A stretch of 6,083 nt of DNA from Candidatus Atribacteria bacterium (GTDB taxonomy: Bacteria; Atribacterota; Atribacteria; Atribacterales; Caldatribacteriaceae): contig JARRCQ010000111.1 of the NCBI GenBank assembly GCA_029982105.1, positions 1-6,083 of the forward strand, in the 5' to 3' direction. Position numbers and translations under genes: made by a program. Within the stretch, counting starts at the first letter, position 1. Each line of letters starts with the position of its first letter. This document shows positions 1-5,624 of the stretch, in pieces. Under the pieces are notes generated by a model that saw only the letters and a list, made by a program, of their open reading frames with translations, ran no database searches and was not told the origin of the DNA.

Positions 1-275
1 CAAGTAGCTTAGAAGAGGGTAAATTTTACAGAAGCAGCTATGTGTGAGGCAAAATATAAAATAATAAATCATAAAAACACTTGAAATTATTGTTGTTATC
101 ACTAAAAATAATTATAGCCTGGGGAAAAAAGAAGCCTTCACAACAAGGAATTAAAGTATTGTAAGGTGGTTAACAAGTTTATAGAGCCAAATAGAGAAGT
201 AAGGCAGTAAGTAAGTTAATTATATATAGTCTTTGATTTCTGTATTTATTTTTGTTTTTGTATTTTTTTGGGGGT

Positions 276-300
276 TATAAGGGGACAAAGTCTCCTTATA
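276..300. repeat. 10-bp inverted repeat with 5-base loop
   Basis: Bases 276-285 (TATAAGGGGA) pair with 291-300 (TCTCCTTATA) with one G-T pair, leaving the loop CAAAG. It is not a good intrinsic terminator on either strand: the plus-strand tail (GTTTGCTATT) is only weakly T-rich, and on the minus strand the stem is followed by a C run then an A run. It lies 98 bases before the phosphohexomutase start and overlaps a candidate -35/spacer region. It could therefore be an operator or an RNA hairpin in a long leader. The pairing is seen directly; the role is inference. Confidence 0.5.
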
Positions 301-312
301 GTTTGCTATTAT
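282..312 (+). promoter_or_regulatory. Candidate extended -10 promoter for the phosphohexomutase gene
   Basis: TGCTATTAT at 304-312 matches an extended -10 (TGn then five of six bases of TATAAT). A poor -35 (GGGACA, 282-287, four of six) lies 19 bases upstream of the hexamer. Transcription would begin near 319, giving a leader of about 80 bases. The -35 and spacer overlap the inverted repeat at 276-300. In such AT-rich DNA, matches of this kind occur by chance, so this is only a candidate. Confidence 0.3.
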
Positions 313-334
313 ATATCAAGTAAGGATCAAGATG

Positions 335-371
335 GCAGTTAGCTATAATGGATTTTGCGGTTAACTATATT
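335..371 (+). repeat. Two imperfect 15-base direct repeats, operator-like
   Basis: GCAGTTAGCTATAAT (335-349) and GCGGTTAACTATATT (357-371) match at 12 of 15 positions. Their starts are 22 bases apart, about two helical turns, so bound proteins would sit on the same DNA face. The first copy covers the candidate TATAAT, and the second ends 26 bases before the start codon. A related GGTTAAC also occurs at 168-174. This is the spacing expected of a tandem operator, but no known regulator is recognised. Confidence 0.35.
344..349 (+). promoter_or_regulatory. Candidate -10 hexamer (TATAAT)
   Basis: This is a perfect TATAAT 49 bases before the phosphohexomutase ATG, and it would start transcription near 356 with a leader of about 42 bases. 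No recognisable -35 lies 16-18 bases upstream. The hexamer lies inside the first copy of the direct repeat at 335-371, so a repeat-binding protein would block or replace sigma contacts here. It is an alternative to the element at 304-312. Confidence 0.3.
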
Positions 372-397
372 ATCCATAAAACAGGAGGAGAAGGAAA

Positions 398-1756
398 ATG
401 AGGAGACTATTTGGAACCTTTGGCATCAGAAGGGTAGCTAATGAAGTTCTTACTCCCGAGATGGCTACAAAATTAGCTCTCAGTTTTGGAACTTTTATCT
501 CTGGAGAAGAAGTGGTAGTAGGCAGAGACGCTCGAAAACACAGCGAGATGCTTTATTATGCCGTGATTTCCGGGTTGCTTTCTGCCGGATGCTCAGTAAC
601 CGAGCTGGGAATTACTGCTACTCCTGCCCTGCAGTGGGCTTGCCGACAATGGAATCAATGGGGAGCTATGATTACTGCCAGCCACAATCCTCCTCAGTGG
701 AACGGTATAAAATTTATGGAAAAAACTGGAAAGGGATTAGACAGAGAAAAAGATGAAGAAGTAGAAAAAATCTACTTTGAAGAGCAATTTACCCGTGCCC
801 CGGGGATGAGAATTCAGTCCGAAACTAAAAAAAGAGATATCCGCTGGGATTATATCGAAGCCATAATCCAAAAAGTAGATGCTCAAGCGATAAGAGAAAG
901 AAAATTCCGAGTGGCGTTAGATTGCGCTAACGGTGCTCCTTCTCTCATCACTCCTTATCTTTTGAGTGAATTGGGATGCCAGGTAGTGAGTCTCAATTCT
1001 CACCCTGATGGCAACTTTCCCGGAAGAAATCCCGAACCTGTTCCTGAAAATTTACGAGATTTAATCGCTCTGATCCAAAATGCTCCTTTTGCCGTGGGAT
1101 TTGCTCAAGATGGGGACGGAGACCGACTAATCGTGATTAAAGAAAACGGAGAGTTCGTTCCTGGCGATTTAAGTGTAAGCTTAGTAGCTCGAGAGTTAGC
1201 TCATCGAGACATCCCCGGACCCATAGCTACCACTGTAGCTACTACCCACATTTTGCAAGAAATTGCTCAGGAAACTAACCGAAAAGTAATCATAACTGAA
1301 GTGGGAGATTTAGTAGTAGCCAAAGCTCTCCAAGAGCACGGAGGGATATTTGGCTGCGAGGAAAATGGAGGAATGATTTTCCCCGATTTTGTATGGGGAA
1401 GAGATGGAGCTATGGCTGCAGCCCAGATTCTTCACCTTATGGCCAAAGAAGGAAAAAGCCTGAGCGAACTCCTCAGTCAGCTGCCATCTTATTATCAAGT
1501 AAAAACTAAATTAGAAATAGACCCTCAAAAAAGAGACAAAATTTTAAACGAAGTACAAAAGGCAATAACTGGAGAAAAGAATCAAAAAGAGCTCATCACC
1601 ATCGATGGTTACAAAGTAGTTTTTGAAGATGGAAGCTGGCTATTAATTCGTTTCTCAGGAACAGAACCATTGGTGAGGGTCTTTGCTGAATCTAAAGACC
1701 AGGAAAAAGCCCAAAAGCTGGTTCAGAAATACTTAGACCTCATCAAAGGAGTTTAG
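398..1756 (+). CDS. Phosphoglucosamine/phosphomannomutase, archaeal-type alpha-D-phosphohexomutase
   Basis: This 452-residue enzyme moves phosphate between C6 and C1 of a hexose phosphate through a phosphoserine, supplying sugar-1-phosphates for UDP-GlcNAc, GDP-mannose or related glycans in the cytoplasm. All four family motifs are intact. They are the N-terminal LFGTFGIRR (4-12), the active-site TASHNP loop with Ser95, the metal loop DGDGDR with Asp238, Asp240 and Asp242, and the sugar-binding EENGG (321-325). The C-terminal phosphate loop RFSGTEPLVRV (418-428) is also present. The LFGTFG opening and the EENGG loop resemble archaeal-type enzymes (Pyrococcus-like) more than bacterial GlmM (GTDGIRG, EQSGH), as recalled from family knowledge. 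Length is normal. The ATG is preceded by AGGAGG at 383-388, nine bases away. Specificity (GlcN, Man or Glc) cannot be read from sequence, so no symbol is given. Its stop overlaps that of the opposing MBL gene. Confidence 0.93.
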   Translation: MRRLFGTFGIRRVANEVLTPEMATKLALSFGTFISGEEVVVGRDARKHSEMLYYAVISGLLSAGCSVTELGITATPALQWACRQWNQWGAMITASHNPPQWNGIKFMEKTGKGLDREKDEEVEKIYFEEQFTRAPGMRIQSETKKRDIRWDYIEAIIQKVDAQAIRERKFRVALDCANGAPSLITPYLLSELGCQVVSLNSHPDGNFPGRNPEPVPENLRDLIALIQNAPFAVGFAQDGDGDRLIVIKENGEFVPGDLSVSLVARELAHRDIPGPIATTVATTHILQEIAQETNRKVIITEVGDLVVAKALQEHGGIFGCEENGGMIFPDFVWGRDGAMAAAQILHLMAKEGKSLSELLSQLPSYYQVKTKLEIDPQKRDKILNEVQKAITGEKNQKELITIDGYKVVFEDGSWLLIRFSGTEPLVRVFAESKDQEKAQKLVQKYLDLIKGV

Positions 1757-2403
1757 TCCCGAGCTAAATATTGAAGATAATAAAAGTTTTCTTTCTTCTC
1801 CCGAGCTAAATTAGTAAAAGGGCCGTGTCCAGGAAACACAGAAGTCGAATCAGGAAAACAACTAAAAATCTGCTCTAAGGAGGAGATGAGGTCTCGAAAC
1901 GAACCCCCGGGAAGGTCAGTTCTTCCTACCGACCCGGCAAAAAGAGTGTCACCGCTAAAAAGCCAGTTTTCTATGGGAAAAAAGAGACACACACTTCCCG
2001 GGGTGTGGCCAGGGCTAAGAAAAAAAGAAAGTTTCTCCCAGGGGGTGTTCAAAAAGAGATTGTTTTCTCTTACTACCCAGTCAGGAAGAGGAGAAACAAA
2101 AGGGGAGGAAAAATCTCGAGATAAATTCAAGTCCGGGTTAGTTAAATAAACTAAATCCCTTTCTCCTATCACCAACTGGGCCCGGGGAAAGTGTTCTTTA
2201 AAAAAAGCATTACCCCCGATGTGGTCAATATGGCCATGAGTGTTGATGATATATTGCAAGTTCAAATTCTCCTTTTCTATCTTTTCTTTTATTTCCCAAG
2301 AGGGGATAGCAGGGTCAATAATCATAGCTTCTGAATCATCGCAAATCAGGTAGCAATTGGTGGACAATTCTCCCAAAACAAAATGCTCTATTCTTAAAGT
2401 CAC
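1753..2403 (-). CDS. MBL-fold metallo-hydrolase (glyoxalase II-like)
   Basis: This is a 216-residue single-domain metallo-beta-lactamase-fold protein, probably cytoplasmic, with no signal peptide. The metal-binding signature THGHIDH gives His56, His58, Asp60 and His61. The remaining ligands are His133 (SPGHTPGS), Asp152 (FSGDTLF) and His193 (PGHGP), so the two-metal site is complete. The GRTDLPGGS segment (160-168) is typical of the YcbL/glyoxalase-II-like subgroup, whose usual reaction is thioester hydrolysis such as S-lactoylglutathione or an analogue. The true substrate is unknown. It starts with GTG at 2403, the GTGA overlapping the dtd TGA stop. AAGGAG (2410-2415) lies six bases upstream. 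This family often follows rel and dtd in Firmicutes-type clusters. The gene ends inside the last codons of the convergent phosphohexomutase gene. Confidence 0.93.
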   Translation of the reverse strand: MTLRIEHFVLGELSTNCYLICDDSEAMIIDPAIPSWEIKEKIEKENLNLQYIINTHGHIDHIGGNAFFKEHFPRAQLVIGERDLVYLTNPDLNLSRDFSSPFVSPLPDWVVRENNLFLNTPWEKLSFFLSPGHTPGSVCLFFPIENWLFSGDTLFAGSVGRTDLPGGSFRDLISSLEQIFSCFPDSTSVFPGHGPFTNLAREKKENFYYLQYLARD

Positions 2404-2855
2404 TTGTTTCTCCTTTCTTGGCTATCTAAGATTATGGTAACTGGACCTTGATTATGAATTTCTACTTCCATAAAAGCTCCAAATACTCCTCTCTCCACTT
2501 TTACTCCTTCTTCTTCCCATCTTTTGCCTATTTCCTTATACCATTTCTTTGCTTCCTCTGGGTTAGCAGCCTGGTCAAAGCTGGGACGCAATCCTCGCCT
2601 ACAATCACCATAAAGGGTAAATTGTGAAATTAAAAGAATTTTCCCTCCCACTTCTTTTAAATTCCGATTCATTTTACCTTCTTCATCTTCAAAAACACGC
2701 AAATAAGGGACTTTCTTGGTAAGGAATTGAGCATCTTTCTCTCCATCATCTTTGTGAACTCCTAAAAAAACTAAAAGACCATTTCCAATTTCTCCCACTA
2801 CCTCTCCTCCCACTTTGACCTGAGCTTTTCTTACTCTCTGAATTACTGCTCTCAT
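2400..2855 (-). CDS. dtd: D-aminoacyl-tRNA deacylase
   Basis: This 151-residue protein hydrolyses the ester bond of D-aminoacyl-tRNAs (such as D-Tyr-tRNA, and mischarged Gly-tRNA(Ala)), recycling tRNA and keeping D-residues out of proteins. Both family motifs are intact. SQFTLYGD (77-84) forms the active-site wall, and NQGPVT (135-140) carries the cross-subunit Gly-cisPro that selects against L-amino acids in the homodimer. Length is standard. The N-terminus MRAVIQRV is the typical family start. The ATG overlaps the rel stop (ATGA). AGGAGG lies at 2871-2876, but its 15-base spacing is long, so translation probably depends on ribosomes finishing rel. It sits in the conserved rel-dtd pair. Confidence 0.97.
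   Translation of the reverse strand: MRAVIQRVRKAQVKVGGEVVGEIGNGLLVFLGVHKDDGEKDAQFLTKKVPYLRVFEDEEGKMNRNLKEVGGKILLISQFTLYGDCRRGLRPSFDQAANPEEAKKWYKEIGKRWEEEGVKVERGVFGAFMEVEIHNQGPVTIILDSQERRNK
2410..2415 (-). promoter_or_regulatory. Ribosome binding site of the MBL gene
   Basis: AAGGAG on the minus strand lies within the 3' end of dtd, six bases before the GTG start at 2403. It supports this non-ATG start, which overlaps the dtd stop. Confidence 0.75.
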
Positions 2856-4996
2856 CTTAAAGCAAACGCTCCTCCTCGCCGTACACCTCTTACGTTGGGT
2901 ATTTTTCTCACTTCCCGAAAAACGCTATCTAACTCTTGTCGGTCTTTAACTTCTAAAGTAAGGTATATTCGCGCTTCATTGCCTATAGTGTTAGCCCGTA
3001 TGGCTTTAATTTCCACTTGGAAATTGGATATAGCATTAGAAACATCGGCTAAAAGTTTGGGACGGTCTAAGGCTTCTATCACCACTCCAGTGTGATATTT
3101 AGCTCCTCCCTCTTCTCCCCATTCGGCTTCCAAGAAACGTTCCTCATCGTGAGAAAGTTTAGTCAAGTTAGGGCAATCTACCCGATGAATGGTAACACCT
3201 TTACCTTTGGTAACAAAAGCCACGATTTGGTCTCCCAAAACAGGAGTACAACACCGGGCTAACTTTACTGCCAAACCAGTAGCCCCTTGAACAATAATTC
3301 TTTCTTCTTCTCGGCTAACTGTAGTAGAAGATTTCTTTTTTTTCTGCAGCCGACGGCGAATGGTATAAGGAACTACTTTATTTACCACTTGACGAGCGCT
3401 ATATCTTCCTTCACCAATGGCGATATAAAGTTCTTCCTCTTCTCGAAGCTGATTTTCTTCTCTAAACTGAGAAAGGTTTCTTACCACCAACGCTCTTTCT
3501 TCTGGAGTAAGAGAATATTTTTCTAATTCTTTTTCCAAGGCTTCCCGACCTTTTTCTCGGTTGATATCTTGATTTTTCTTACGCAAGAAAGCCCTAATTT
3601 TATTACGAGCTCCCGGAGTTTTAGCAATTTTCAACCAATCAGGGCTGGGACCAGAGGAAGAACGAGAGGTAATTATTTCTACTATATCACCACTTTTGAG
3701 TTCATAACTTAAGGGCACAATCTGTCTATTAACTTTAGCTCCTACACAGTTGTTTCCCACTTCCGTGTGGATGAGATAGGCAAAATCGATAGGAGTAGAG
3801 CCTTGAGGAAGTTTTTTTAAGTCTCCCTTAGGAGTAAAAACGTATACCTCGTCATCAAATAAACTTATTTTCAAGCTCTCCATAAATTCCTGGGTGCTTT
3901 TCAGGTCTTGCTGCCATTCTAATATCTGGCGGAGCCAGTTCATTCGTTCGTCAAACTTATCATTACTGTCTGCAGTTTTACCTTCTTTATAGCGCCAGTG
4001 AGCAGCAACTCCATATTCTGCCACCTGGTGCATATCCCAGGTTCTGATTTGCACTTCCATAGGTGCACCCCGGGGGCCTATAACTGTAGTGTGGAGAGAC
4101 TGATACATATTAGATTTAGGAACAGCAATATAATCTTTAAATCTACCCTCCACCGGTTTCCACAAAGTATGAACTATCCCCAGAGCAGCATAACAGTTTT
4201 CTACTTCTCGGGTAATTATCCGAAGAGCAATTAAATCAGGGAGGTCTTCCAAACTAATTTTCTGCCGATTTAATTTATTATAAATGCTATAAATATGTTT
4301 AAACCTGCTTTGTATTTCAGCTTCAATCCCGACTTTCTTCAGGCGAGCTTCTAACTCGTTTTTCGCTTCTTCTATTTGCTTTTCCTGTGCCTCTTTAACT
4401 CTCTCTATGCCCCGTTGAATACTGCAGTAAGCTCCCGGGTCTAAAAAAAAGAGGCTGAGGTCTTCTAGCTCTGTTTGAATGGTATTAATCCCCAAACGAT
4501 GAGCAATGGGAGCAAAAATCTCCACAGTTTCCCGAGCTATGATTTCTTTTTTATCCCGATATTGATACTTAAGGGTACGCATATTGTGCAAACGGTCAGC
4601 TAACTTGATTATGATAACCCGCACATCTTGAGCCATAGCAATGAAAAGACGGCGATAGTTTTCTACTTCTGCTTCTTCTCGACTACTATAGCTAAAGCCC
4701 CGACTGAGTTTAGTTACTCCTTTTACCAGGTTGGTGATTTCTTCTCCAAACTTTTCTTTGAGTTCTTCTTCAGTAACTTCACTATCTTCTAAAACATCAT
4801 GAAGAAGAGAAGCGGCAATGGTATTTTCATCCATCTTCAAATCAGCCACAATATGAGCTACTGCTAAAGGATGAACAATAAACGGCTCCCCAGATAGGCG
4901 GGTCTGGTTCCGGTGAGCTTCAAGAGAAAAAGAAAAAGCTGTATTTATTAAATCACGATTGAACTCCGGATGGTAAAGGCTAACTTTATCCAACAA
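2852..4996 (-). CDS. relA: Bifunctional (p)ppGpp synthetase/hydrolase (Rel/SpoT family)
   Basis: This long-form stringent-response enzyme has 714 residues as called. It makes pppGpp/ppGpp from ATP and GTP/GDP on starved ribosomes and also degrades it. The HD hydrolase domain is complete (His42, His66-Asp67, Asp134 in KLADRLHNMRT). The synthetase domain has Asp254, the nucleotide-stacking Tyr298 and Glu314 (EVQIRT). The charged motif is RFKD (285-288), the form found in bifunctional enzymes rather than the EFDD of synthetase-only RelA. A TGS domain (about 383-443), a helical region, the Cys-rich zinc-finger domain (Cys582, Cys583, His604, Cys608) and a C-terminal ACT domain (about 636-710) follow. 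Both activities should be present. The start is uncertain: the only standard in-frame starts are TTG codons at 4996 and 4993, without a close ribosome site, and the N-terminus is about 11 residues shorter than streptococcal Rel. See the leader entry at 5011-5042. Confidence 0.96.
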   Translation of the reverse strand: MLDKVSLYHPEFNRDLINTAFSFSLEAHRNQTRLSGEPFIVHPLAVAHIVADLKMDENTIAASLLHDVLEDSEVTEEELKEKFGEEITNLVKGVTKLSRGFSYSSREEAEVENYRRLFIAMAQDVRVIIIKLADRLHNMRTLKYQYRDKKEIIARETVEIFAPIAHRLGINTIQTELEDLSLFFLDPGAYCSIQRGIERVKEAQEKQIEEAKNELEARLKKVGIEAEIQSRFKHIYSIYNKLNRQKISLEDLPDLIALRIITREVENCYAALGIVHTLWKPVEGRFKDYIAVPKSNMYQSLHTTVIGPRGAPMEVQIRTWDMHQVAEYGVAAHWRYKEGKTADSNDKFDERMNWLRQILEWQQDLKSTQEFMESLKISLFDDEVYVFTPKGDLKKLPQGSTPIDFAYLIHTEVGNNCVGAKVNRQIVPLSYELKSGDIVEIITSRSSSGPSPDWLKIAKTPGARNKIRAFLRKKNQDINREKGREALEKELEKYSLTPEERALVVRNLSQFREENQLREEEELYIAIGEGRYSARQVVNKVVPYTIRRRLQKKKKSSTTVSREEERIIVQGATGLAVKLARCCTPVLGDQIVAFVTKGKGVTIHRVDCPNLTKLSHDEERFLEAEWGEEGGAKYHTGVVIEALDRPKLLADVSNAISNFQVEIKAIRANTIGNEARIYLTLEVKDRQELDSVFREVRKIPNVRGVRRGGAFALR

Positions 4997-5010
4997 AGAT
5001 TCTATAGTCT

Positions 5011-5042
5011 CTACCCCATTTCCCCCAAAGAACCAACCTCCT
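5011..5042 (-). promoter_or_regulatory. Strong Shine-Dalgarno with five-codon leader frame ahead of rel
   Basis: On the minus strand AGGAGG (5042-5037) is followed after eight bases by TTG at 5028. This opens the frame TTG GGG GAA ATG GGG TAG, ending at 5011, 14 bases before the called rel start. This is the best ribosome site near rel, but its frame is offset by one base. Adding one G to either G run (5026-5022 or 5017-5014) would fuse it to rel. With the second run, the product would begin MGEMGVETIES, continuing into LLDKV of rel. It is therefore either a short leader coupled to rel by re-initiation, or the true rel start hidden by a base error. Confidence 0.45.
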
Positions 5043-5047
5043 CAATT

Positions 5048-5077
5048 TTTCTATTTACAACGAAACCCGTCTTTCAA
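5048..5077 (-). promoter_or_regulatory. Candidate promoter for rel-dtd-MBL
   Basis: In the 94-base apt-rel gap the minus strand reads TTGAAA (5077-5072, five of six bases of the -35 consensus). An 18-base spacer follows, then TAGAAA (5053-5048, four of six of the -10 consensus). Transcription would start near 5041, at the Shine-Dalgarno of the leader frame, which leaves almost no room for that site in the transcript. The promoter is therefore doubtful. Readthrough from recJ-apt is the simpler source of rel transcript, since no intrinsic terminator is visible in the gap. Confidence 0.22.
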
Positions 5078-5090
5078 AATTCCCAGAAGG

Positions 5091-5624
5091 CTAAAGGCGG
5101 ATAAGAGAGTAAACAGGATAAGAAGATAGTTTGTCTCTACCTTTCAAAGATTCTAATTCGATGATAAATCCGATACCTACGATGTTACCTCCCAGTTCTT
5201 CTACCATTTCACACACCGCTTCAGTAGTTCCCCCCGTAGCTAAAAGGTCATCTACAATTGCTACTTTCTGTCCTTTCTCTATGGCATCACGATGAATTTC
5301 CAAAGTAGCCGACCCGTATTCCAAATCATAGGTCTTAGAAAGAGTAGGAGCGGGGAGCTTCCCTGCTTTTCTCACTGGCACAAAACCACAACCCAGAAAA
5401 TAAGCCAAAGGTGCACCCACAATAAATCCTCGCGCCTCTATACCTACTACTAGGTCTATTCCTTTATTTTCAAAAATCCCTCCCAATCTTTCGATAGCTT
5501 CTCGAAAAGCCACGCCTTCTTTTAGCAAGGTAGTAATATCTTTAAATTGCACACCAGGCTGGGGAAAATCGGGAATATTTCTTATATATTGAGCCAAATC
5601 CAAATCTAACTCTATTTCTTTCAC
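5091..5624 (-). CDS. apt: Adenine phosphoribosyltransferase
   Basis: This purine-salvage enzyme converts adenine and PRPP to AMP and pyrophosphate in the cytoplasm. From the GTG at 5624 it has 177 residues, normal for the family. Motifs are complete: FPQPGVQFKDIT (20-31), GIEARGF (61-67), the flexible-loop RKAGKLP (85-91) and the PRPP-binding VDDLLATGGT (124-133). The start is chosen over the longer TTG at 5639. GGAGG (5637-5633) lies eight bases before GTG, and GTG overlaps the recJ TGA stop as GTGA, the same arrangement as at the dtd/MBL junction. The TTG at 5639 would leave the GGAGG inside the gene and has no site of its own. It lies downstream of recJ and upstream of rel, the conserved order. 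Confidence 0.96.
   Translation of the reverse strand: MKEIELDLDLAQYIRNIPDFPQPGVQFKDITTLLKEGVAFREAIERLGGIFENKGIDLVVGIEARGFIVGAPLAYFLGCGFVPVRKAGKLPAPTLSKTYDLEYGSATLEIHRDAIEKGQKVAIVDDLLATGGTTEAVCEMVEELGGNIVGIGFIIELESLKGRDKLSSYPVYSLIRL

Larger units (their letters stand above)
1..397. other. Non-coding AT-rich upstream region
   Basis: I see no convincing protein-coding frame here on either strand: all frames carry frequent stops and no start has a good ribosome binding site. The stretch is markedly more AT-rich than the genes. It holds a T-rich tract (about 240-269, ending in seven T then five G), an inverted repeat (276-300), two candidate promoter elements and a pair of direct repeats (335-371), all on the approach to the phosphohexomutase start at 398. 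The word GTAAG recurs at 161, 199, 207, 211 and 320. The left part (1-160) shows nothing I can name, and I found no clear end of an upstream gene. Confidence 0.7.

Noticed and set aside
40..84. 14-codon frame starting ATGTGTGAGG
   Set aside because: It has no ribosome site at suitable spacing, is very short and resembles nothing known.
276..300. The inverted repeat as an intrinsic terminator of an upstream gene
   Set aside because: There is no T tract after the stem on either strand and no upstream gene end is visible in the window.
1310..1498. 62-codon minus-strand frame inside the phosphohexomutase gene
   Set aside because: It lies wholly antisense to a clear enzyme gene covering its metal and sugar-loop region, and has no family motif.
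1752..1768. TTTAG/CTAAA hairpin at the convergent junction as a terminator
   Set aside because: The stem is only five AT-rich base pairs with a seven-base loop and no adjacent T run.
1990..2007. CACAC/GTGTG inverted repeat
   Set aside because: It falls on codons for the conserved SPGHTPGSVC segment of the MBL protein; the stem is short and explained by coding.
1886..2149. 87-codon plus-strand frame inside the MBL gene
   Set aside because: It is antisense to a gene with all metal ligands intact; its low-complexity basic sequence is a shadow.
2895..4234. Three plus-strand frames (2895-3095, 3287-3526, 3998-4234) opposite rel
   Set aside because: All are antisense to conserved Rel domains and have no recognisable domains; they are shadows.
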